Assembly (NCBI RefSeq): GCF_030253575.1
Contig: NC_080561.1
Location: forward strand, 4,703,001 to 4,767,000
Direction: 5' to 3'
Length of the DNA stretch: 64,000 nucleotides
Origin: Rhododendron vialii
Taxonomy: Eukaryota > Streptophyta > Magnoliopsida > Ericales > Ericaceae
Positions 14,395 through 25,271 of the stretch are shown piece after piece. Positions within the stretch are counted from its first letter, which is position 1, and each line of letters starts with the position of its first letter. The position numbers and the translations under genes are program-made. The notes below the pieces were generated by a model, which saw only the letters and a program-made list of their open reading frames with translations, did no database searches and was not told where the DNA came from.

Positions 14395-15630
14395 GACAGT
14401 GCCTTGTCAGCTCTTAGAACCATACATTCCCCGTGGATCCACATGAACTTCACAAAACTGCGTGGTTAAACGTACGGTGGACCCACCATAGAAATTTGCA
14501 GTGTTAAATAAAAAGGCCAAACGGGGTGAGTTCCCAATAATTTTTCCAACTTTTTAGAGAATTGGAAGGTTTCTTATTTGAATTTTTATTTATTTGTTGG
14601 AGTTATAATGAGTTGAGAAATTGTATATGTTCAAATATCTGTGGCTATTATGACATTGTCCATTTGTTGAACATGTAGGAAAATAGTGCGGAAAACAATA
14701 AACAATTTTACTAATTTTTGGAAATTACAACATGAACATGAATTGCAAAATTACAGAATATGAAATGTAAACATAAGCTGTAAAAGAGTATTAGCAATTC
14801 CAAACCGAGACTCGTTTTGTTCAACGGTGCCCTTAAGACAAATTCGTCGCCTCACCAGTGCTGCAGGTTGTGTCGGTGTTCGTCTCCTAGGGTTGACTCG
14901 GTTACCACTCAGACGCCGGAGCACCGTCGTAGACTGCCCGTCGAACTAACTTGTGTCTGTACTCTCTCTCTCTCAAAAAGAACTTTGTATTGCAGAAGAA
15001 GTAGTAGAGATGCTTTAGATTATTTTCGGTGTGTTGAAACCAAAGGTAGAGGTCCCCTTATATAGCTGAATGAGGAGCCTCTACCATTAATACGACAATG
15101 AATACGAATATTCATGGAGGAGCCAATAATCAATATGGGAATTGATTTCGCAATTCAATTCTGAAATAAAACTGATACAGTTATTATTCCCGAAATTGAA
15201 TACACAATCATGGGTAATAACTCTGGGTAATCAACCCAGATTTGACCATTCAACCGTGCACTGTTGTTTGTTCGAAAACCCACTTTAAGAGACAATTTCT
15301 CATTCATCTCTCAATGGAATTTGTTCATTTTTCACCGGTTTAAAACTCCTTGGCTAGGAGTATCTAAAACCCACTTGGACCCACCTCGCGCGGTGTGGGT
15401 CCCACCAAATTCTCTTTGGTTAAAATTTCATTTTTCCAACAGAACATTCTCCGATGCTGTGATAATCAATACTACTATGGCAGAATTATGCATTTTCTGC
15501 AAGTTGTTTGTGGATGCAGTATCCTACCTCTACTAAAGAAGAACCAGTTTGGCAATTCCATCGCTTGCCAATTTTTGGCTTATTTGGACAATTTTGCCCT
15601 TTAATTGGAAGACATGTAGTGTTAATTAGT
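14395..15630. repeat. 3' flank of TIM17 copy A (duplicated segment)
   Basis: Pieces of this stretch match the 3' flanks of copies C and D: about 14440-14650 (words such as GAATTGGAAG and ATGACATTGTCCATTTGTTG) and about 15450-15530 (TGCAAGTTGTTTGTGGAT). Foreign sequence separates them, including about 14790-15400 with no recognised content. Confidence 0.6.
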
Positions 15631-15830
15631 TGGGTAATTTTGTCATTTCGTATTTCCTAAGTTTGGATACGTGGCTTTACAGCCTTTACCAAGACCAGGA
15701 GGGAGAAATCCCCTTCAACTTTACTCTTTTTCCCTTCTCTCCCTCACCGATTTTTAACCCCTCCCACCGATTTATCCACCCCCCCTCCACGCCATTATTT
15801 CTTCTTCTTCTTCTTCCCCTAGCCCCCCTC

Positions 15831-15856
15831 TCTCTCTCTCTCTCTCTTTCTCTCAG
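15831..15856. repeat. CT microsatellite
   Basis: A (CT)n run just before the ATG of the candidate exon at 15861. Confidence 0.8.
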
Positions 15857-15860
15857 AGGA

Positions 15861-16064
15861 ATGAAATCATCAACGCCATCCCGCCGGTGCTCCTTGAGTC
15901 GGAGAAGATTAGGAACGTTATTTTTGAGAAACAAGATTATTGTTGTTTTGGCCTCTGTTCTTCTCCTTTACTCCCGCATAGTGTCACGCTCTCGCACACC
16001 ATACCATCCACCCCAACTTCTTACCAAAATTATTTCACGGCATCAGCGGTCGACGGAGAGGGTA
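15861..16064 (+). CDS. Candidate first exon of an unrecognised membrane-anchored protein
   Basis: After a CT-rich leader, ATG at 15861 opens MKSSTPSRRCSLSRRRLG, then a hydrophobic stretch (KIIVVLASVLLLY), then a basic segment ending STER before a strong donor GTAAGT at about 16065. This looks like a type II membrane anchor or a transit peptide. A possible second exon (about 16395-16495, in frame, donor GTAAGA) encodes a basic peptide, but I cannot recognise a protein or find later exons. It could be the captured 5' end of a gene or a noncoding transcript. Confidence 0.3.
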
Positions 16065-16109
16065 AGTCCAGTTACTGCGGCTCCGACAAATATCGTCGTC
16101 TAAAATCGT

Positions 16110-19100
16110 AAACGTCGCTCGCTAGATAAGTTCTTACTCGGTGTGGGTTTCGATTGGCTGATTGTTGGGTTTAGTAGTAATTTGTGAGAGTGGGTTTCGA
16201 CTTGTGAGAACCCGACTTACAGAAATTGCATAAGGTATACAGATTTTCTGTGGGTGTTAATCCTTTCTGGTTGTCGATCTAGGGTTTTGTTTGAATTTTG
16301 TTTCTATATATCTGATTTGTCCGCTTTGCATGCGTTTGTTAGTGCTAATTTCTCTGGGTATTCGGATTGTGATTGTTGGTGTTGATTTTGCAGAGAGGTA
16401 AAGTTGGTTCTATGGTTGGTGAGGGGGGTCAGAAGCGGAGAAGAAGAATTGAAGGAACGAATTTGGATTGTCAAATCTTGATTTGCTTCTCTTGGTAAGA
16501 TGTTACGTACTCTACCTGCCAATTTGATAGTAGATTGTGTTCCAATTCTTTGTTTCAGTGGTTTAATTTTTTAGGATCTATAATCAAACCATCATAACTT
16601 GGGTTAAGATATTATGTAGTTAGATTTGGTGGAAATAGCTAGAACTTAACTTGAAAGTGCAGAAACTATGGGTTTTCATGAATTAACAGGTTTTTTGTGT
16701 TCCACCTTAATATATTTTTACTTTCTATGTAATAATAGTTGTTTAGATGTCAAAAATATATTATGTCTAGAAGACAAAAAAAATCATGCTCTACAGTTTT
16801 AGGGTGTCCTGATGATATATATTTTTTGCATTAGACATTAGACAGCAATAACATTTCAGTTTGATGATTGCCTTCATGAATTCTTGTAAATATTTGTTAC
16901 CTTTTCCGTTCAATATGTTAAGCAAAGGAGTTGGACAACTTTCCGCATGATTTGAGTAACAATGCAAATGAGTATTAGTAGTATTGGAGGATATGAATTA
17001 TTCTTTTTTCAAATTGCTCTCTTATTTGATTCAGTGTTCCCCCTAAATACTACTTGGGGTGGTTCGTTTTTGTGTCCGCAAGGACTTTGGTATTTTCTTA
17101 CTCTGTGTTTATTCAGTTTTTCATTCTCCTCTTAAATACTGATGACTTTGAGAGTTGAATTGTTGTTTCACATTGCTTATCAAGTTTTAGTAATAGCCAT
17201 TTCAGTAGTTTGATCACCCAATGGCCACATCAAACCTATGATCGTTGAATTGTGAATTTGTGATTTCACATTACTTATTGAGGAAAAGGAAAATGTGTTA
17301 CCCTTTCACTCTCTATCTCACAGTTTCTACTTTCTTAGTTCAATGTATGGAATGGTTGAAGTAGGTCAAGAGTGATTGTTTTTTTTTGTTGAATTATGGG
17401 CCTACATCTATTGGGTGCTTAATGGATGGTTCGGATTGACTAGCTCTTTCGCTCGAGGGCTGAGATTGAGAGCAAGAAAAAGCAAGGAATGAGATGAACT
17501 TCAAACCTCTAATTTTTCCCGCCCATGACACTACACACGGCATTTCCACTTCCAGTGGAAGACTCACCCACGTTCCCCACTCATCTCTCTCTCTCTCACT
17601 CACCCACACACCCACACACACGGCAGTTTAACTGCTTCCCACACCCCTGCTCCTGAACCAAAACAAGCTCGAATTGACACTCCCCCTCTCACCTGAATCC
17701 CACACAAATAAGAAGGAAAAGAAAAAAGCCCGAATGAAAAATGAATCTGCCACCATGGAATTGTAGTTTGTCTCAATTGATAGAGGTACCCGATTCTGGG
17801 TTGAGTTCCTTTGATGGTCGAGTTCTTTGACAAGGGCACCTCATATTGAAGGTAATAACAGCACTTGTGTTGATTGCCCTTTACTGACTATTCTCTTATA
17901 TGCACGAGGTTTGTTTTTGAGTGCTTCCTAGAATGACACTACCTTGCCATCTGTAAATACCATGTGCAATATAAAATATGCATGTAATCAGCTAAACTCT
18001 ATGCTACTTTCTATAATATCTGAAACTCAAAATTTTTTTGCTTAGAGGAAACTGTAAGAGCCAGAAACTTCATAATAAATGAGAGTTCTCTGATCCTTTT
18101 GAAAGATGAGGACACTTTAAAGTTAAGAATTGCTTTTTTCATGAAAAAACAAATGACACTCTGGGGGTTAAACCTGCTCATTGTTTCTTGGCAACATCTT
18201 GGGTAGTTGGTTTTGATTAGTTGGGGGTATCTTGGATGGCTGTTGTTGTGTCTCGTATCCTTTAGGGTGGTGTTTGCAGCCATTAGACAGTCTTAGTACT
18301 AGTGGGGTGCATCTGTTTCTCTGCTGCTACTTCTACACTTTATTGCTCACTACTGCATATGACGGATCTTATTGCAACCAATTTTTCCAACACAAAGTTA
18401 ATGCTGAAAATATTTTGAAGTTGCAGGTATATTCTGCTGTCACTATATGCTACAGCATTGTTTGGAGTAAACTACACCGCTGATTGGAAATATGTTGATC
18501 ATGATTCTGCTATTTTGCTATCCTTTCATGCTATTAAGTAAAATCTACTGCCATCACATGGATGGCATGGCTGCTATATTACCATGACCATGTTACAGTG
18601 AAGAATTGCATTATGCTTGAAGGATTGGATTTTGCTGATAGTCTTACCAAGGCATTCCTTACCTGACTAAACTACGCCAGTGATTGGAAAATCTTAATGC
18701 TGAACCACTATGCTGCTAGCATACCATACTAGCCTCTTTCAGTTTGATGATTGGCTTCATGAATTCTTGTAAAAATTTGTTGACCCTATTTGGTTTTTGC
18801 CATTAATGATGTTATCTGTGTGAATGTTATCCTCAGGTTTACAATACGTGCTTTCCCAAATTGGTCTTTTCAACAGGCATGGCGAACGTGCCTTGCACGT
18901 CGCGATGTACCTAGTATAATAAGGAAACTCAGTTGGAGGGAGGACGAAGTGAAGTTGGAATTTGATTATTTAAGAGTTCGAATCGTACTGTGATTGAATT
19001 AAGATTGCATTTGGTAGGCAAACATTTGGTTGTTTGCATCCATGAGGAATTATGCTAGAGACATGACATTGGGTAGAGATTAAACTCTTTACACTGCTGC
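16110..19100. other. Long intergenic stretch after TIM17 copy A
   Basis: No gene recognised. A 50-bp word (GTTTGATGATTGCCTTCATG and what follows) occurs at about 16858 and again, nearly the same, at about 18740, so the region carries an old internal duplication. Positions 18900-19080 match the 3' flank of TIM17 copy C at 26205-26230 and 26490-26575 (CATGAGGAATTATGCTAGAG), marking the outer edge of the duplicated segment. Confidence 0.5.
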
Positions 19101-19239
19101 CGGTGTGAATATTTGTTACCTTCAAATCAATTACATTACACTACGTTGCAAAACAATAGTCCTAATCAATAAAACATGACGACGTGACGCAATATAATTG
19201 ATTGGGAGGAAAGCAGAGTCGTAAAATTGAAGCTCCCAA

Positions 19240-19335
19240 ACATTCCATTGAATTTCTATGATATAAAATAGATCATTAACATCTTCAGAATCATAAGCCG
19301 TACACTCGAAAAATTTGGGTTGCAATGAAATGTAT
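19240..19335 (-). other. Conserved exon-like block, copy 1
   Basis: The minus strand reads FFECTAYDSEDVNDLFYIIE. A related block on the opposite strand at 27908-27990 reads KICECTTYDYEVVDALLYTI. The similarity extends to nucleotides on both sides. I do not recognise the protein; a fragment of a duplicated last exon is likely. Confidence 0.4.
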
Positions 19336-19393
19336 CCAAGAGACCTCGCGTTATTCTCTGTTTGGAAATTACAAACATAAACTATTCTCCTGT

Positions 19394-20392
19394 GGGGCTC
19401 TTCCCTCTCTCTTCTTTCTCTCTAAACTTTTACTAGAGAAATTCTAGCCGTCGTTGTTTGCATGGGGCAAGCACTGTCTCCACCCCCAGGCGCCTCTCTC
19501 TCTCTTCCTTTTTTTTCTCTCTTGTCCTTGTTGGCGCTCCTCTCTTCCGTGGGCTATTGCTTCTTCCGTGGGCTATTGCTCCCCCCTTCCCTCTTCCTTC
19601 TTCATTTCCACCCCCTCTCCCCCTCTGTTAAGATCCCGCCGGATGCTCTGCTGGGTGTATCCCGTTCTGCCGGCTTTTCTGGATCCCGTTGTGGACCGCC
19701 ATTTTACCTTGTTGAAGGTAGCCGGTCTTTTGCCTAGTAGCGCTTTGGCCGTTTCAGGTGGTGGATGGTGCGATTTTACTGGGTTGTTGGTAGCGATGCT
19801 GTGAGTGGATATGGTATGTTAGGACTGGATATGGTGGCAGTAGGGGCTGTCGTGATTCCTGTGGTTGGTACGGTGGTTGTGGCGGCGGTGCTGCGGTGGC
19901 TGTTTTGAGTGTTTCGGTAGATTAGGGTTTTGGTTTTGTGTTTCATTTTTGTTTTGTCCGGACTCTTGTCCGGTTTATGTCCAGATGTTGAGGCTGGTTT
20001 CTGTTCGGATATTGGGTCTGGTTTTTGTCCTGGTGGGACTTTTTAGGTGGTTTTCTTCTGATCTGATTTTTCCAGATCGGGTGACTGATTTCCACATGTT
20101 TAATATTATTTTTGATTTGGAGCTCCGCCATCCCGAGACGGTGATGTCTAGGTACTAGCTCCACGTTAGCCGGCCATGTTGACGGTGTGAAGAAGTAAGC
20201 GTTTGGCTCTTGCATAAGCGTTAGACACTAATTTCGTCTCTTAGTTTTTTTTTGTATTGTGTCTTTGGTTTTCTGTATTTTGATGGGAATCTGTACTTGT
20301 CATATGTCGTGTTCTGTATTCGGAGTTATCTGTAGATACCGTATGGCTTGATTAATGAATTTGCTTCTTCCGTTGAAAAAAAAAAAAAAACC
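19394..20392 (+). mobile_element. Retroposon with poly(A) tail and target duplication
   Basis: About 1 kb ending in a run of A. It is flanked by near-repeats ACTATTCTCCTGT (19381) and CCTATTCTCGTGT (20391), which fit a target-site duplication. A CT-rich start, no long ORF, and a tail preceded by ATTAATGAATTTGCTTC suggest a non-autonomous LINE derivative or a processed transcript. The source is not recognised. Confidence 0.55.
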
Positions 20393-21335
20393 TATTCTCG
20401 TGTAAATTGCTCCTTTATTGGGATGGGGATTTCAAACTGACTTCCAGTTACAGGGGCTTACTTTTACACGTTTGAAAACAAACAAATTTCATTCCAAGGA
20501 GCATGATCCCGAACGAAGGCGGAAAAAAAAATCTTGCAAAAATTGCATCAATTCTAACCATGATATATAATTGCATCAGTTAAAAAAAGAGAGGAAAAGT
20601 TGAAAAACAAAATGACAAATAAAAGAAATACTCCTCGAAAAAGACTGACAACTAAGTTATTCACGGAGTTCTATGAATAAAAGTTTTTATGGAAGTGAAT
20701 TTCATGCGTACAAAATACTTTTGTACGTTTAAAATTTAAAAAAAAAACAATTCTAGGTTAACTATAGTGGTGAAAAGGGGAGTTGTTACGTTTGTTGTCC
20801 CCTTCCACCATTTTTTGATAATAAAAAAAATTACAGTGATGGAGCCACGATTTTATCCGAAGGGCCGGCTTAGTAAACATATATTAGTTTTTATCAGAAT
20901 GTATACTTATTATATTATAAGGTTTTGTTTTTTAATTCATTGCATTTGTACAATAAAATAATTCTTTAGGCTACATCAACTATTACGTGCTTTTTTTTTA
21001 TTTATGAAATAAATTGAAAAATAAAAATTTAAAATAACCATTTTTGTATCAAATCGAACAAAAACTGTTGCGATTATAAATAGCTATACACGAATAATTA
21101 TTAATAATATTTCAAATCATGTATATACAAAATAAAATTTAAAAACTCGGATACTTGGGAGTTGGGGCCCCAAACATAGCTCCGCCTTAGTTAACTTCGT
21201 GGAATAGTTTTTTCAAATTTTGGACCGTCTAAATTCAAAACAGACAATCGAAATTGCACGACTCTTTGAATAAATTGATTCAAGGAGGTTTCATGAATAA
21301 GTCAATCTCTCTCTCTCTGTCGAATCCTCAAAAAA
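20393..21335. other. Spacer upstream of TIM17 copy B with degraded element
   Basis: AT-rich. Positions 20837-21195 are bounded by GATGGAGCCACG and, inverted, TAGCTCCGCC. The interior ends are G/C-rich (GGGCCGGCTTAG and GGGGCCCC), which points to a small dispersed element, unclassified. A short CT tract precedes the copy B start. Confidence 0.4.
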
Positions 21336-22385
21336 ATGGGAACCCAAGGAAGATCACGAGAACCCATCGCGGACAACATCGTCGACGACATCGGCTTCGC
21401 CTTCAGCACGGGCGCGGTTGGCGGCTCCGCCTTCCACTTCATCAAAGGCCTCTGCAACTCCCCCGGAGGCCACCGCCTCGCCGGCGCCTGCCAGGCCGTC
21501 CGCATGAACGCCCCACGCGTCGGCGGGAGCTTCGCCGTGTGGGGCGGCCTCTTCTCCGCCTTCGGCTGCACCCTGGACTACGCCCGTCAGAGGGAGGACC
21601 CGTGGAACTCCATCGCCGGCGCCGGCGCCGCCACCCGCTCCGCCCTCGCCGGCGGCGTGCTTGTTGCTTTAATGGAAGGAAGTATGATTAGGCTTACTAG
21701 GTTTAATATGGAAAATCCTATGTGTACCGACCATTTTTGGACCGAAACCGTACCGACGGCCGCGCGCGGCCGTCTCCGGCCACCGGACGGCCGATCCGAG
21801 CCGTCCAAAAATTTTAAAAAAAAAAACCGAGGGGCCCAGCGCTGGAATCAACGTCATCCGATGTGTGTAGGGTGCTTGATCTAAACACCCTATTTTTCGT
21901 GTATATATGTATACACGAAAAATAGGGTGTTTAGATCAAGCACCCTACACACATCGGATGACGTTGATTCCCGCGTTAGGCCCCTCGGTTTTTTTTTTAT
22001 ATACACGAAAAATAGGGTGTTTAGATCAAGCACCCTACACACATCGGATGACGTTGATTCCAGCGCTGGGCCCCTCGGTTTTTTTTTTTAAAATTTTTGG
22101 ACGGCTCGGATCGGCCGTCCGGTGGCCGGAGACGGCCGCGCGCGGCCGTCGGTACGGTTTCGGTCCAAAATGGTCGGTGTATATAGCAGTACTCGTTTAA
22201 TATTGAACAGCAGTATATGCCTGTCGTGATTGAGGATGAAACTCCTAATAAGTCCTCCGAAACGACGTCGTCGATTTGCTTCGGAGGTCGGTTCGGTGGG
22301 AAGAAGGAGGGGAAAGCGAGAGGATTCAGGACGGAGGTGTCGGAGAGTTTCGATTCGCCATTGCCGCCGACATTCGAGTTCAAGC
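21336..22385 (+). pseudogene. TIM17: TIM17 copy B, split by a fold-back element
   Basis: The first part (21336-21709) encodes MGTQGRSREPIADNIVDDIG, then GAVGGSAFHFIKGLCNSPGG, like copy C. An in-frame loss of about 14 residues (the GGLLQVRQGLRASS stretch of copy C) follows GAGAAT. The reading is then interrupted by the element at 21710-22194 and resumes at about 22204 with QYMPVVIEDETPNKSS. The normal TGA after FEFK is CGA here, so the frame would read on about 16 codons. The missing membrane segment and the insertion make a functional product very unlikely. Confidence 0.9.
21701..22203. mobile_element. Fold-back MULE-type element with 9-bp TSD
   Basis: The element spans 21710-22194 (485 bp) and is flanked by the 9-bp duplication GTTTAATAT at 21701-21709 and 22195-22203. 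Ends are inverted: GGAAAATCCTATGTGTACCG at the left, and GAGTACTGCTATATACACCG when the right end is reverse-complemented, after which CACCATTTTTGG-type and GC-rich arms (CGCGCGGCCGTC) continue for about 190 bp. The inner part of the arm is present three times: once at the left, once in the middle (about 21912-22001) and once at the right (from about 22003). Nine-base TSDs and long arms fit Mutator-like MITEs. Confidence 0.9.
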
Positions 22386-22612
22386 GAGAAATTTTTGGAC
22401 TAATGACTTCTTTTTTTTTTTTTTTCTTCTAAATAACGCATTTGTCTTATTTTTTGTGTTATTGATTTGTCTAATTTAGAAAAGAAAATTTATGGTCCAC
22501 AAAAATTTAGAAAAGAAATTTTTTTTTGAATTTTTTCACAAAAATCAGCGCCTGATTTTTCGGCTTTATTAAAAGAAATTAATATTTGGATCACAATTTT
22601 TACTTATCTAAT
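22386..22612. repeat. 3' flank of TIM17 copy B
   Basis: Matches the copy C and D 3' flanks (GAAAAGAAAATTTATGGTC, ATCAGCGCCTGATTTTTCGG). Confidence 0.7.
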
Positions 22613-22990
22613 TCCTCTTTTGAAGTGCATAGCAATAGGAGATATTTGTTCCTTGATTTGAGGTCATTGTACTTTTGGCGCTCTCGGAATTTTTTTTTCC
22701 AATTTATATTTACTGATCATTTCGTGACCTTGTCCGTGATTATGACGCCTGTGATTGTGAATTTGTATTTGAGCTCGTAATCGCTTATTGGTGAAAGTGC
22801 ATGTGCTGTTTAAAGTAGACCTTGAATTTTCTGGTGGATGCATTTAATTCGAAGCTCGTTATAATGCCTTGTGAGAGAAGGCCGATAGGAAAATCATATT
22901 TCTCTAGTACTTCGCCAACAAGAACCATGATGAAGTACTACTTCATCGCGGTCTCAGTGAACTAACACATGAGAGCATTTTGAACTCTTA
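22613..22990 (-). pseudogene. DUF538 relic 2
   Basis: Close nucleotide match to relic 1 at 12400-12800 over its whole length (AGCAATAGGAGATATTTG; AGAAGGCCGATAGGAAAATC; GAACTAACACATGAGAGC). No open frame. It is joined directly to the 3' flank of TIM17 copy B, which marks a junction of the tandem duplication. Confidence 0.8.
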
Positions 22991-23054
22991 TGTTAATCCT
23001 AGTAACTTAGAGCTATAAATAAACCAAGCAGCTCACGAGCTCAGCTCGTTATGA

Positions 23055-23280
23055 GTCTTATGACGCCTATGATTATGGATTTGTACTTGAGCTAATAATC
23101 GCTTTTATAATGAAAGTGCATGTGCTGATTAAAATAGGCCTTGAGTTTTTCGGTGGATGTGTTTAATTCCAGCCCCGTTGTAACACCTTGTGGGAGAAGA
23201 CCGATAGGAAAACCATATTCCTTCATCACTGCCCCAATGAACTAACACGAGAGCATTTCACGCTCTTATGTTAAACCCAT
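23055..23280 (-). pseudogene. DUF538 relic 3 (shorter)
   Basis: Third copy of the same relic (ATGACGCCTATGATTATGG; GGGAGAAGACCGATAGGAA; GAACTAACACGAGAGCAT). It is shorter than relics 1 and 2 and lies directly after relic 2. Confidence 0.75.
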
Positions 23281-24146
23281 CTCTGTATCTCGAGTCTAAG
23301 TCACATAATGCCCGTGCTTATGTGTAAGAGGAGGGGTGAGCGCAAGAGTGAAAGTATCTTCGAATCACATCTTAAACAACTAAAATTCGTAAGAGCGAAA
23401 ATTGAGAGCACGAGTGCAATGCGAGATTTTAGAACAAGAATGCAGGATATTTTGAAGGATTATGTGAGTCTCGAGTTCAAAAGCCAAACGGTGTCGTCCT
23501 CTATGCACCACGTCTGAAGCCAATCCGTTGACGACTTCGGGGTTGTTTGGCCTAATAAATCAAATGGCTTATTTTTTTGTTCTTATACAAATAAAAATTG
23601 TATTTGTTGGTTTTTTGTAAATTTTTTTTTGTGAATTATTATTTCGTCATGACGAGAAGAATTTAAAAAATATTTACCTTGTTGGAGACTAGAATAATGT
23701 TCCAACTTCATTGAGAGTGATGGACTTAAAGTGAAAGCCCAATTTTTGGTTAAGTAGAAACCCTAGATGCCACTCATTTGCCCGATTTGATGGAATGATA
23801 ACTTAATTAACCCATTTCGATCGATATCTTGATCAACGGGTAATTTGAAGTCGATTTTTAGGGCTTTTTCTGTGGCATCCAAATTAGAGAACAAGCACCT
23901 GAGATTTCATGAAATTTTTTGAGTCAATTTAATTGGATTTTCAATTTTGAATAATTAACAAGAATCCCAGCTATTGACGATAGTAGAGATTGAGAGAATA
24001 ACGGAGAGAAAAAAGAAAAGAAAAGACGTAGGAGAGAGGGAGAGAACATCAATTAACAAGAAAGGCTGAGAGGGCTAGGCCAAAATAGATCGGTGGGTTG
24101 TATCGGGAAAAAAAATTGAATTGGAATAAAATTTTGGAAAATTTAT
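23281..24146. other. Spacer before TIM17 copy C
   Basis: AT-rich, no gene recognised. Confidence 0.5.
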
Positions 24147-24500
24147 AGAAATAGTCCTCCTAATTTCATTCGAATCTCATTTTCGTACTTCAAGTATCAA
24201 TTATAATTCTTTTGATCTTCAAGTTTGGTTTTCGTATCAAGTTGGTCCAATTGATAACATTTGTCGGTCAAACTGGACGGAAAAAATCAAATTGAGGGTA
24301 TACGTCATCAATTGGACCAACTTGGTACCAACTACAACGTCTAAACTGTCAACAATCTAATTTTTTTCGCCCAGTTTGGCTGACAGAAGTTATTAATTAG
24401 ACCATTTTGGTATGAAAACCAAACTTGAAGGTTAAAAAAATTGTAATTCATACTTAAAGAATAAAAATGAGACTCAAATGAAACTAGGAGGACCATTTAG
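24147..24500. mobile_element. Long-TIR MITE (about 350 bp) upstream of TIM17 copy C
   Basis: About 140-bp inverted arms. The left begins near TAGTCCTCCTAATTTCATTC; the right, reverse-complemented, begins TGGTCCTCCTAGTTTCATTT. Both arms carry CTTCAAGTTTGGTTTTC and then GGTCCAATTGATAAC or its variant. It ends about 165 bp upstream of the intact TIM17 start codon, so it lies in the promoter. Superfamily not certain. Confidence 0.75.
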
Positions 24501-24665
24501 ACAAACAAATCGGGACGAAGAAAATATTATTTATTTATTTTTATTTTTTCTTCTAAAAGTGGCGTGCGCAATAGGCCACCGCCCTTAAGTACTTCAGCCC
24601 TTCCCCAAAACCTCAAACCGTCAAAACCTCAAACCCTTCTCTCTCTCGATCGAACCCTCAAAAAA

Positions 24666-25271
24666 ATGGCAACCCCAGAATTGCCAGAAAACTCCCGAGA
24701 GCCCTGCCCGGACCGCATCCTTGACGACGTCGGTGGCGCCTTCGGCATGGGCGCGGTCGGCGGATCCGCCTTCCACTTCATCAAGGGCCTTTACAACTCT
24801 CCCGGAGGCCACCGCCTCTCCGGCGCCTTCCAGGGCGTCCGCATGAACGCCCCGCGCGTCGGCGGGAGCTTCGCCGTGTGGGGCGGCCTCTTCTCCACCT
24901 TCGACTGCACCCTGGTCTACGCCCGTCAGAAGGAGGACCCGTGGAACTCCATCGTCGCCGGGGCCGCAACCGGCGGACTCCTCCAGGTTCGCCAGGGCCT
25001 CCGCGCCTCCTCCCGCTCCGCCCTCGCCGGCGGCGTGCTTCTTGCTTTAATTGAAGGGCTTGGGATTACGTTTAATAAGTTTATGAGTGGGCAGCAGGAT
25101 ATGCCTGTTGTGATTGAGGATCAGATTCCTGATAAGTCCTCCGAAACGACGTCGTCGTCTTGGTTCGGCGGTTGGTTCGGTGGGAAGAAGGAGGAGGAAG
25201 CGAAAGGATTCAAGACGGAGGTGTTGGAGAGTTTCGATTCGCCGGTGCCGCCGACATTCGAGTTCAAGTGA
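24666..25271 (+). CDS. TIM17: TIM17 copy C, intact: mitochondrial inner-membrane import subunit
   Basis: 201 residues, intronless, intact. Tim17 is part of the TIM23 complex that moves presequence proteins across or into the mitochondrial inner membrane. Family signature: EPCPDRILDDVGGAFGMGAV at the N terminus, GGSAFHFIKGLYNSPGG, then RVGGSFAVWGGLFSTFDCTL and GAATGGLLQVRQG. Four hydrophobic, glycine-rich segments lie within about residues 20-140, followed by a soluble tail rich in Ser, Glu and Lys that ends VPPTFEFK. An in-frame ATG at 24564 exists, but homology with copies A and B and the AAAAAATGGC context favour 24666. It is the only copy of four in this window without a lesion. High GC against an AT-rich background. 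Confidence 0.93.
   Translation: MATPELPENSREPCPDRILDDVGGAFGMGAVGGSAFHFIKGLYNSPGGHRLSGAFQGVRMNAPRVGGSFAVWGGLFSTFDCTLVYARQKEDPWNSIVAGAATGGLLQVRQGLRASSRSALAGGVLLALIEGLGITFNKFMSGQQDMPVVIEDQIPDKSSETTSSSWFGGWFGGKKEEEAKGFKTEVLESFDSPVPPTFEFK

Noticed and set aside
21907-22200. Repeated open frame with DQAPYTHRMTLIPALGPSVF
   Set aside because: It only translates the arms of the fold-back element; not a gene.
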